In this document: in pieces, positions 40,504 through 47,792 of the stretch | Layout: the number at the start of each line of letters is the position of its first letter | Numbering within the stretch: the first letter of the stretch is position 1 | Position numbers and translations under genes: made by a program | NCBI GenBank assembly: GCA_020632695.1 | Contig: JACKFB010000027.1 | Span: 1-50,915 of the forward strand | Length of the DNA stretch: 50,915 bases | Source: Deltaproteobacteria bacterium | GTDB lineage: Bacteria; Myxococcota_A; UBA9042; PHBI01; JACKFB01 | Direction of reading: 5' to 3' | Notes under the pieces: generated by a model | Told to the model about the DNA's origin: nothing | The model's input: only the letters and a program-made list of their open reading frames with translations | Database searches by the model: none

Positions 40504-42477
40504 TCAGCGCGCGTCCGGCGCCGGCGGTGCGAGCGGAGGGGGAGCGGCGAGGGCGTCTTCGAGGTCGGGCGCCAGCCAGGCGCCGAGGCGGGCGAGGCCC
40601 TCGGCGCTGAGGTGGATGTCGCCGGGCAGCGCGTGGGCGAAGAGGCGCTCGTCGCCGTCGCGGGCCACCTCGGCGGCGAGGAAGGGCCACGCGTCCAGCA
40701 CGGGCAGGCGGCGCTCCTCGGCCAGCGCGCGCATGCGCAGCCCCGTGGCGTGGGCCGGCGTCTCCTCGGGGTGGGCGGCGACCAGGGCGTTGCGGTCGGG
40801 GAGGATGACGACCAGCATGGGGACGCCGCGCTGGCGGCTCTCGGCGGCGAAGGCGTCCAGCACCTGTGCGAGGTGCTGCCACTGGGTCGTCTCGCCCGGC
40901 TGATCGCCGAAGAGCGCGTCGCGGGCGGCCAGCAGCGCCAGGGTCAGGTGCCGCGCGGCCAGCGAGCGCGGCGCCAGCGCGCGCAGCGGGTAGGGCGGCG
41001 GGCTGTGGGCCGCCATCCAGCGCAGGCGAGGCCCGAAGCCGATGGCGTCGGCGCTCTCGGGGGTGGGGCAGCGCGCGGGGAGGGCCTCGTCGTCGTATCG
41101 CAGCAGGGGGCCCGAGCGGCAGAAGGGGAACACGGTGTCCATGCCGCGCACGTCGTTGCCGGTGAAGAGGTAGAGCACCAGCAGCTCGTAGCGGCCGCGG
41201 TCGAGGAAGGCGCGGGCGATGAGCAGCTCGGCGTCGGGGGCCAGGTCGGGCAGCGCCGCGTTGACGTGTTGGACGCCGGGCTGGTGGGCGGCGAGCCAGG
41301 CGGTGAGGGTGGCGTCGCGGGCCACGCCCAGGCCGTAGACCATGGAGTCGCCGACGTGCAGGACGCGGGCGCGCGGGGGCGGGCCGGGGGAGGCGGCGCG
41401 CTCGGCCTCGAAGGCGGGGTCGAGCTGCGGGTAGAGCGCCGCGCGGATGTCGCCGGCCCAGGCGTTGTCGCGGTGGAGCTCGAAGCGGTCGCTGGCGCGC
41501 TGCTGCAGCCGGGCGGGCAGGGTCAGGGCGGCCGCGTCCTCGGCGGGGATGCCTCGCGGGCGAGGGAGCACCAGGCGGACGGCGAGCTCGAGCAGTGCCA
41601 CGGTGGCGAGGGTGGCCGCGGTGAGGGCGAGCGCGGTGCGCAGGCGGCGGCGCCAGGGCGAACCGGTCGATGCGGGCGGAAGCGGGCGGCGGGCGCGGTC
41701 GAAGGCGAGGGCGGCGAGCAGGGCGAGGGTGGCGAGGTCCCACAGGCCGAGGCGGAGGCTGAGCGCGGCCAGGGCGGCGGCCAGCGCCAGCGCGGCGGCG
41801 GCGAAGGCGAGGGTGGAGCGGGCGGTGGTGGGGCCGCGGGCGCGGCGGCGCCAGGTGTGGCCAGCGAGGGCGCCGAAGCCGAGGGGGAGCAGGAGCAAGA
41901 GCAGCAGGGTGGTGGCGGTCCAGGCCGGGGACGGCGCGGGCGGCGCTGCGGGGGGCGCGGCGTCCGGGGTGGGGGCGCTCGGGCCGCCGCGCGCGAGGGC
42001 GGCCTCGAGGGCGGGCGCGGCGGGCTCGGACGCGGCGGCGGCCCCGGGCTCGTACCAGAGCCCGGCGGCGCTGGCGTCGACCAGCGCCTCGTCGAGGGCC
42101 ATGGCCGAGGCGCGCTCGAGGGTGCCGTCCATGGCGACGCAGAGCTCACCGACGCGGCGCCCGGCGCAGCCCGCCCGGGGATCGGTGAGGTGCACCGAGG
42201 CGCAGTCCTCGCCGCCCGACAGGCGAGGGGCGCACAGCTCCACGACGGCCTCGCCGGGTCCGGCGCTGACGCTCTGGAGGCGCAGCGGCGGCGAGCGTCG
42301 CTTCACCGCGGCCGAGATCCGCTCGGCGGCGCCGGGCGGGAAGTAGCGACCGCTCTCGCCGCCGGCCTCGCTGGCGCCCGCGTGCGGGCAGAGCGCGGCG
42401 AGCAGCGCGACCCAAGCGCTCACGAGCAGGAGCGGCTTCGGCACGCGGCGCGGGAGGTGGCGACTGGGTGGGCGCAT
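40504..42477 (-). CDS. Membrane-anchored SGNH/GDSL-type hydrolase
   Basis: 657 residues from ATG 42477. Signal peptide about 1-36 (LLLVSAWVALLAALCPHAGA). An extracytoplasmic domain with paired Cys follows (VELCAPRLSGGEDCASVHL). Residues about 165-295 contain several hydrophobic helices (ATTLLLLLLLPLGFGALAG, ALALAAALAALSL, LATVALLELAVRLVLP). The C-terminal part is an SGNH hydrolase: RVLHVGDSMVYGLG with the nucleophile Ser at about residue 375, LFTGNDVRGMD with the Asn, and LPGDIHLSAEGLARLG with the Asp-x-x-His dyad near 620. Such enzymes add or remove acyl esters on glycans or lipids. The frame is open upstream through a truncated O-methyltransferase, but the signal peptide supports this start. 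A carbamoyltransferase gene follows. Confidence 0.75.
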   Translation of the reverse strand: MRPPSRHLPRRVPKPLLLVSAWVALLAALCPHAGASEAGGESGRYFPPGAAERISAAVKRRSPPLRLQSVSAGPGEAVVELCAPRLSGGEDCASVHLTDPRAGCAGRRVGELCVAMDGTLERASAMALDEALVDASAAGLWYEPGAAAASEPAAPALEAALARGGPSAPTPDAAPPAAPPAPSPAWTATTLLLLLLLPLGFGALAGHTWRRRARGPTTARSTLAFAAAALALAAALAALSLRLGLWDLATLALLAALAFDRARRPLPPASTGSPWRRRLRTALALTAATLATVALLELAVRLVLPRPRGIPAEDAAALTLPARLQQRASDRFELHRDNAWAGDIRAALYPQLDPAFEAERAASPGPPPRARVLHVGDSMVYGLGVARDATLTAWLAAHQPGVQHVNAALPDLAPDAELLIARAFLDRGRYELLVLYLFTGNDVRGMDTVFPFCRSGPLLRYDDEALPARCPTPESADAIGFGPRLRWMAAHSPPPYPLRALAPRSLAARHLTLALLAARDALFGDQPGETTQWQHLAQVLDAFAAESRQRGVPMLVVILPDRNALVAAHPEETPAHATGLRMRALAEERRLPVLDAWPFLAAEVARDGDERLFAHALPGDIHLSAEGLARLGAWLAPDLEDALAAPPPLAPPAPDAR

Positions 42478-42588
42478 CGTGGCCCCGGTGGGCGGTCGGC
42501 GAGGGGGCGGCAGCAGGGCCGGCGCCCAGTCTGCCACCCCCGCGCCACCGACCGAAACCACCGCCCGCGACGCGACGCGCGCCTGCTC

Positions 42589-42969
42589 CTTCCAGGCGAT
42601 GGCGGCGCTGGTCGGGCCGGCCAGCGGGACGATCTCGGTGCGGGCGAAGCCGGCCTCCCGCGCCCACCCGTCGAACTGCGCGGCGGTGCAGTCGTAGCCG
42701 CCGGGGGTCTCGATGAGCATGTTCAGCGACATCAGCAGGCCCATCGTGTTGGTGCGGCGCGCGTCGTCCATGATCAGCTCGATGGCGATGAAGGCGCCGC
42801 CCGACGGCAACGCGTCGAAGGCGCGGCGGACGAGCGCCTTCTTCTGCTCGGTGTCCCAGTCGTGGAGGACGTTGCCCATCGTGACGATGTCGGCCTTGGG
42901 CAGCGGCGCGTCGAAGAAGCTCCCGGCGAGGGCGGTGACGCGCTCGGTCATCCGGGTCGGAGCGCTCAC
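42589..42969 (-). pseudogene. Truncated O-methyltransferase (C-terminal part only)
   Basis: 127 codons matching the second half of a class I SAM-dependent plant-type/hydroxyneurosporene-like O-methyltransferase: RVTALAGSFFDAPLPKADIV, MGNVLHDWDTEQKKALVRRA, LPSGGAFIAIELIMDD and AAQFDGWAREAGFARTEIVP. The dimerisation domain and the glycine-rich SAM motif (DxGGGxG) are missing; upstream lies only a 63-base gap before a divergent gene. There is no stop after the domain: the frame runs without interruption through ~37 unrelated codons into the SGNH gene. Interpreted as a decayed remnant; a translated fusion is the alternative. Confidence 0.7.
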
Positions 42970-43032
42970 GCTCTCACGGGCTGTGGTGGTAAAGCGGAGT
43001 CGTAGCCTGCAACCCGAGAAGCGAGGGAGCCC

Positions 43033-43854
43033 ATGCCGTTACCGAAGAGACCGCGGGTCGTCATCACCGGCGCGGCGAGCGGCTTCGGGCGCGCGCTGGC
43101 GCTGGCGCTGGCGGCACGGTCGGCGCGGCTGGTCCTGAGCGACGTCGACGTGGCGGGCTGCCAGGCGACGGCCGCGCTGGCGCTCGAGGCCGGGGCCGGG
43201 TCGGCGGTGGCGCTGCGCTGCGACGTGACGCGGCCGGAGGACCTGGAGGCGCTGGCCGAGGCGGCCGGCGACGGCGTCGACCTGCTCATCAACAACGCCG
43301 GGGTCGCGACCGCGGGCCGGGTGGGCGAGCTCTCGCTCGAGGACTGGCGCTGGACGCTGGACGTGGATCTGTGGGGCGCCGTCCACGGCTGCCACGTCTT
43401 CGTGCCCATCTTGCGGCGCCAGGGGCACGGCCACATCCTGAACGTGGCCTCGGCGGCGGGGCTGCTCAACCCGCCGATGATGGGCGCCTACAACGTGGCC
43501 AAGGCGGGCGTGGTGGCGCTCTCGGAGACCCTGGCGGGCGAGCTGGCGGGCACGGGCGTCGGGGTGACGGTGCTGTGCCCGACCTTCTTCCGCACCAACA
43601 TCGCGGCCAGCGGGCGCTACGCCGATGACGCCGCGCGGCGGTCGGCGACGCGGCTGGTCGAGGGCGGCTGGACGGCCGAGACGGTCGCGCGTCTCGCGCT
43701 CGACGCCGTGGACGCCGGCCTGCTCCACGCGGTGCCCATGCCCGACGGGCGCTGGGCGTGGCGCCTCAAGCGGGCGCTCCCCGGGGCGAGCCCGCGGCTG
43801 CTGGCCCGCGCGGTCGCCGTGATGATGCGCGCCAGCGGCCCCAAGGCGCCGTGA
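43033..43854 (+). CDS. Short-chain dehydrogenase/reductase (SDR)
   Basis: 273 residues, classical SDR. Cofactor loop VVITGAASGFGRALALAL (TGxxxGxG at 12-19), LSDVDVAG (NAD(H)/NADP selectivity region), NNAG (87-90), catalytic Ser140 in NVASAAG, and Y153-x-x-x-K157 in GAYNVAKAG. Substrate unknown; the C-terminal ~70 residues are longer and more basic (WRLKRALPGASPRLL) than in minimal SDRs. Its stop overlaps the GTG of a Baeyer-Villiger monooxygenase gene (GTGA), so oxidation of an alcohol to a ketone followed by BVMO oxidation is a plausible shared route. Confidence 0.95.
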   Translation: MPLPKRPRVVITGAASGFGRALALALAARSARLVLSDVDVAGCQATAALALEAGAGSAVALRCDVTRPEDLEALAEAAGDGVDLLINNAGVATAGRVGELSLEDWRWTLDVDLWGAVHGCHVFVPILRRQGHGHILNVASAAGLLNPPMMGAYNVAKAGVVALSETLAGELAGTGVGVTVLCPTFFRTNIAASGRYADDAARRSATRLVEGGWTAETVARLALDAVDAGLLHAVPMPDGRWAWRLKRALPGASPRLLARAVAVMMRASGPKAP

Positions 43855-45329
43855 CCGCGGTCGAGCACCACGAGGTCATCATCGTCGGCGCCGGATTCGC
43901 CGGCATCGGCCTCGCCTACGCGTTGCGGCGCGCCGGCTTCGAGGACCTGGTCGTGTTCGAGCGCGCCGGCAGCATCGGCGGCACCTGGCGGGACAACACC
44001 TACCCCGGCGTCGCCTGCGACGTGCCGTCGAACCTCTACTCGTTCTCGTTCGCGCCCAACCCGGACTGGTCGCGCTTCTTCTCGCCGCAGCCCGAGATCC
44101 GCGACTACCTCGAGCGCTGCACCGACGCGCTGGGGGTGCGGCCCTTCGTGCGGCTGAACACCAGCGTCACCGCGGCGGCCTTCGACGAGGAGGCCGGCCT
44201 GTGGCGCGTGCGGACCAGCGCTGGCGCGCACACGGCCCGGGTGCTGGTGTCCTGCGCCGGGCACGCCCTGAGCCAGCCCGTATACCCCGACATCCCGGGC
44301 CGCGAGGACTTCGCGGGCGTGGCGATGCACTCGGCGCGCTGGGACGACGGCGTCGACCTGCGAGGCAAGTCGGTGGCGGTGGTCGGCACCGGGGCCAGCG
44401 CCATCCAGATCGTCCCGGCCATCGTCGAGCGCACGGGCAGGCTCTACGTGTTCCAGCGCACCCCGGGTTGGGTGGTGTCGCGCCCCGACTTCGAGACCAC
44501 GCCGCTGCAACGGCGAATCTTCCGGCGCTGGCCCCTGGCGCAGAAGCTGGTGAGGGGTGTGACCTGGGCGCTGCTCGAGAGCTTCGCGGTCGGCCACGTC
44601 CATGCGCCCGAGCTGAACAAGGTGCACGAGTGGCGAGGGCGGCGGTTGCTGCGGCGCAGCGTGGCCGACCCGGCGCTGCGCGCGCGCCTGCTGCCGGGCT
44701 ACCGCTTCGGCTGCAAGCGCCTGCTGATGTCGAATACCTGGTATCCGGCGCTCCAAGAGCCGCACGTCGAGCTGGTCATCGAGCGCATCGCAGCGATCGA
44801 GCCCGACGCCATCGTGACGGCCGACGGCGTGCGGCGCGAGGTGGACGTCATCGTCTACGCCACGGGCTACGTCGCCGCCGAGGCGCGCCCGCCCTTTCCC
44901 ATCACCGGCCTCGGCGGCCGCGCGCTCGCCGAGGTGTGGTCGGAGAGCGCCGAGGCCTACCTCGGCACGGCGATCGCCGGCTTCCCGAACCTCTTCATGG
45001 TGGTCGGCCCCAACGTCGGCCTCGGACACAGCTCGATGGTCCTGATGATGGAGTCCCAGTTCGCCTACATCGTCGACGCGGTGAGGACGCTGAGGTCGCG
45101 GCGTCTGCGCTGGGTCGACGTGCGACCGGAGCAGCAGCGTCGCTACAACGCCTGGCTGCAGCGTCGCCTGGCCCGCACCGTGTGGAACACCGGCGGCTGT
45201 CGTAGCTGGTACCTGACGCCCGGTGGCAAGAACACCACGGTCTGGCCCGGGTTCACCTTCGAGTTCCGAGCCCGGACGCGGCGCTTCGACGTCGAGAACT
45301 ACGAGTGCGCCCCCGACGCGGCCCCCTGA
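43851..45329 (+). CDS. Baeyer-Villiger-type flavin monooxygenase
   Basis: 492 residues from GTG 43851. FAD Rossmann motif VIIVGAGFAGIGLAYALRRAG (split: VIIVGAGFAGIG / LAYALRRAG), GGTWRDNTYPGVACDVPS, the BVMO fingerprint FAGVAMHSARWDDG (F-x-G-x-x-x-H-x-x-x-W-D), and the NADPH Rossmann motif VAVVGTGASAIQIVPAI. VYATGY and GPNVGLGHSSMVLMMESQ are typical near the C-terminus. It inserts oxygen next to a ketone using NADPH and O2, or acts as an N-/S-oxidase. Translationally coupled to the SDR gene upstream. No signal peptide. Confidence 0.9.
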   Translation: MTAVEHHEVIIVGAGFAGIGLAYALRRAGFEDLVVFERAGSIGGTWRDNTYPGVACDVPSNLYSFSFAPNPDWSRFFSPQPEIRDYLERCTDALGVRPFVRLNTSVTAAAFDEEAGLWRVRTSAGAHTARVLVSCAGHALSQPVYPDIPGREDFAGVAMHSARWDDGVDLRGKSVAVVGTGASAIQIVPAIVERTGRLYVFQRTPGWVVSRPDFETTPLQRRIFRRWPLAQKLVRGVTWALLESFAVGHVHAPELNKVHEWRGRRLLRRSVADPALRARLLPGYRFGCKRLLMSNTWYPALQEPHVELVIERIAAIEPDAIVTADGVRREVDVIVYATGYVAAEARPPFPITGLGGRALAEVWSESAEAYLGTAIAGFPNLFMVVGPNVGLGHSSMVLMMESQFAYIVDAVRTLRSRRLRWVDVRPEQQRRYNAWLQRRLARTVWNTGGCRSWYLTPGGKNTTVWPGFTFEFRARTRRFDVENYECAPDAAP

Positions 45330-45556
45330 GCCGCGCGACGGTGGGGCGTCAGCGATGGGACCGTCGTGCCACGTGCCGACGACTCAGCCGGTCTCGGCAG
45401 GCCGCTTGGACACGGCTCGCGATGCGCGGGGGTTGCACCGATCCCGCGGTGGGCGCCAGATCGGTGTCCGCACCGGGTGCCTCGCACGCGCCGTGCCTCC
45501 TGGTGCGGTTCGGGATCGCGCGCCGATTTCGGTGAGAGGCAAGGGAGGTCGGCTCG

Positions 45557-46465
45557 ATGGAGGAGTTGCCCGACTGGATGGAGCCGCTGGCGCGCGGCGG
45601 GCGAGGCGCCGAGCTTCTGAGCGTGGTCGCGCTCCGCGTCCTGGCGGTCACGGTGTTCGCGGGCGGCCTCGCCGCGTTCATGGTGCTGCTCTACCCTAGC
45701 CCGGACGGAGTGGAGCACGGCGCGCGATCGCACACCGACCCGCTCATCGTCGTCGCGTCGTTCCTCCTCTGGGTGCTCTCGCTCGGCGTCGCCTCCGCGC
45801 TGCTGTTGCGCGTGGCGGCGAGGAGGCGACCTCGATGCGCCGTCGAGCTGCTCACCCGGGACCGACGCCCGCCGGTGCTCTTCCTGAGGGCCTTCGCAGA
45901 CGACGGCCAGCTCCCGCTCTGGCGCGACCTCGCGACCAGTACGATGATCCCCTGCGTCGAGGCCATCGTGCACCGTGCCTTCGCTCCGGTGGGGCCGATG
46001 GTCGCGCTCGCGCGGTCCGAGGGCGAGCGTCTTCCGGCCGGGACAGTTCCTCGCCTGCAGGTGTCCGACGCGCGCTGGCGGGACGCTGTGCGGTGGTTTG
46101 CCGAGCGCGCGGCGCTGGTGGTCGTCGTGCCCGGGCCCGGCGCGGGGCTGGCCTGGGAGCTCGGGTTCTTGTGGGAGGCCGTCGCACCGGAGCGGGTGGT
46201 CCTCGTGCTGCCGCCGGCGCGGTGGCTGCCGCGGGACTCCACGGCGGGCGTCGTCTTCGAGGGGCCGTGGCTCGGCGCCCTGGCGGAGGTGACCGTGCCC
46301 ACGCGAGGCCTGGCGCTGGTGACACACGACGCGCTCGGGAGACCGCGCGTGGCGACCGCGTCCCTGGGCCCGCCGCTGCGACCCTCGCTCATGCTCGCGT
46401 GGCGGGCGCGGCGCCTGCGGCGACTCTGGTTCCGGCTGAGCGGCCGCGTCGCCGCCGCCGGGTAG
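45557..46465 (+). CDS. Membrane protein with LRAFxDD-type cytoplasmic domain
   Basis: 302 residues from ATG 45557, with GGGAGG upstream. Two transmembrane helices (about 20-46 and 62-86), then a basic turn and a soluble domain. The domain has PPVLFLRAFADDGQ (105-118), GPMVALARSEGERLPAG (145-161), WRDAVRWFAERAALVVVVPG and GLAWELGFLWEAV, with Glu201 in a W-E-L turn. This order (LRSFxDD, then GP.VALG.PGE.LP, then a W.E.V strand, then WE) recurs in bacterial membrane proteins of unknown function. It somewhat resembles TIR/SLOG-type nucleotide-binding folds, but that relation is an inference. Function unknown. Confidence 0.6.
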   Translation: MEELPDWMEPLARGGRGAELLSVVALRVLAVTVFAGGLAAFMVLLYPSPDGVEHGARSHTDPLIVVASFLLWVLSLGVASALLLRVAARRRPRCAVELLTRDRRPPVLFLRAFADDGQLPLWRDLATSTMIPCVEAIVHRAFAPVGPMVALARSEGERLPAGTVPRLQVSDARWRDAVRWFAERAALVVVVPGPGAGLAWELGFLWEAVAPERVVLVLPPARWLPRDSTAGVVFEGPWLGALAEVTVPTRGLALVTHDALGRPRVATASLGPPLRPSLMLAWRARRLRRLWFRLSGRVAAAG

Positions 46466-46600
46466 GCCGCGGACGCGCTCGCGCGCTCCATGTGCGCGCG
46501 GGGTGGCGGCGCCCGCCGCCAGTCGAGGGATGGGTCGCGGAGGACGCTCCTGGCGAGCGCTTGTCGCGGCCGCGCGTGTCTGCGAGCATGGTTCCGGCCA

Positions 46601-46606
46601 AGGAGG
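46601..46606 (+). promoter_or_regulatory. Strong ribosome-binding site deciding the start of the 46612 gene
   Basis: AGGAGG lies five bases before GTG 46612, making this the likely start rather than ATG 46588 or ATG 46630 of the same frame. Confidence 0.7.
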
Positions 46607-46611
46607 CTGGC

Positions 46612-47169
46612 GTGAGACACGGGAAAGCGATGGGGCTCGTGGCGGCGTTCGCGATCGCACTGGGGGCGTCCGCGTGCGGCCCGGGCGGAGAAGAGGACGA
46701 GGACACCGACGTCGTGGCCGATGTCGTCCCGGACTCGTCGACCGACCTCGGCGTCGACGTACCGAGCGATCTGCCCGCGGGCTCACGCGAGTACAGCGGG
46801 AACATCAACTTCCGCGAGGGCAGCAACACTTGCAACGTCGCCTTCAGCATCGTGTGGGATGGCACCGCCTTCGCCGACGTGGAGGCCTACGGCCCGGGCG
46901 ATGAGGGCGTCAATCGCTGCGAAGTCCAGGCGACTCCGAGCGAGCGCGTACCCATCGAGCAGGTCACCCTGCGCTTCGGTGGTCTGGATGAGGCCACCAG
47001 CATGCTCCACGGCACCCTCGCGCTTCAGTTCACCGCGGGAGGCACGGTGATGACCGACACCCTGGACTGGAGGGGGCCCATCCCCTCGCCGCAGACGGGC
47101 TTTGCTGGCGACGTCTTCGAGCCGTACAAGAACTTCACCAACATCGGCTGGCACGTCGGCGCGAAGTAG
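46612..47169 (+). CDS. Small lipoprotein
   Basis: 185 residues. The signal peptide AMGLVAAFAIALGASAC ends in the lipobox GASAC. An acidic linker follows (GGEEDEDTDVVADVVPD). The mature domain (about 60-185) is beta-rich: GNINFREGSNTCNVAFSIVW, GTAFADVEAYG, MLHGTLALQFTAGG. Two Cys may form a disulfide. No family recognised. Converges on the pseudopilin-like gene with a 128-base gap in which I see nothing. Confidence 0.7.
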   Translation: MRHGKAMGLVAAFAIALGASACGPGGEEDEDTDVVADVVPDSSTDLGVDVPSDLPAGSREYSGNINFREGSNTCNVAFSIVWDGTAFADVEAYGPGDEGVNRCEVQATPSERVPIEQVTLRFGGLDEATSMLHGTLALQFTAGGTVMTDTLDWRGPIPSPQTGFAGDVFEPYKNFTNIGWHVGAK

Positions 47170-47297
47170 GTCGGGCCCGGGGGCTCCCGCGCGCACCACC
47201 CGGCCGGAGCCCAACCCGGGTTCCGTCAGCCGGGCGCGCACCTCGACCGCTGCGCGGCAGGCTCGGCGGGGCGGTGAACTGCCCCCCAGGCTGGCCG

Positions 47298-47789
47298 CTA
47301 CCGGCCGAGCCGGTAGGCGGCCTCGCAGTCGGGGAGGTGGAGGTCGACGCAGATGTCGTCGGTGCCCAGCGGGGGCGGCTCCATGGAGGTGTCCTCCGGA
47401 TCTCCGGGCGCGTTGTCGGCGATGTACGCGAGGTGTTCGGCGTACTCGTCATCCGTCATGCAGGCCTCGTCCGCGCGGTTGGCACCCGTGGAGTAGAGCA
47501 CGCGGTGGTCGGAGTCCATGTACCTGATGCGGTAGGGCTCGCCCCAGAGATCCTGGCCGACGTCCCTGCCGCCACGGCTGCGCATGTTCTCGTTGAGATA
47601 GTAGGAGAGCTCGTCGTCGGACTCGGGCGGCGGGATGCAGTTGGTGACCCAGTCCATGTACATGAGGTCGGCGGCCTCGGAGAGCTCGAAGCTGGTCAGC
47701 GCCGACTTGCCCAGATCGATGATGGGATCGACCGCGACCGCAAGTCCGCCGACGATGAGCAACAGCGGGATCATCCGGGCGACGGACAC
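47298..47789 (-). CDS. GspG-like pseudopilin-type protein
   Basis: 163 residues. A single hydrophobic N-terminal helix (MIPLLLIVGGLAVAV, residues 6-20) is followed by a soluble domain. Residues 79-90 (QDLWGEPYRIRY) match the D-P-W-G-x-P-Y motif of type II secretion major pseudopilins, then VLYSTGANRADEA and, near the end, GTDDICVDL in place of the calcium-binding 'S.GpDg...t.DDI' site. The prepilin-peptidase signature (G-F-T-L-x-E) is absent, so it is not a canonical pseudopilin; perhaps a membrane-anchored relative. Start GTG lies 3 bases after the stop of the cNMP/M50-like gene, so they form an operon. Confidence 0.65.
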   Translation of the reverse strand: MSVARMIPLLLIVGGLAVAVDPIIDLGKSALTSFELSEAADLMYMDWVTNCIPPPESDDELSYYLNENMRSRGGRDVGQDLWGEPYRIRYMDSDHRVLYSTGANRADEACMTDDEYAEHLAYIADNAPGDPEDTSMEPPPLGTDDICVDLHLPDCEAAYRLGR

Positions 47790-47792
47790 CGC

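Noticed and set aside
40324..43005. Plus-strand open frame of about 890 codons opposite the SGNH hydrolase
   Set aside because: Compositionally typical of third-position GC shadow; the minus strand has signal peptide and SGNH motifs.
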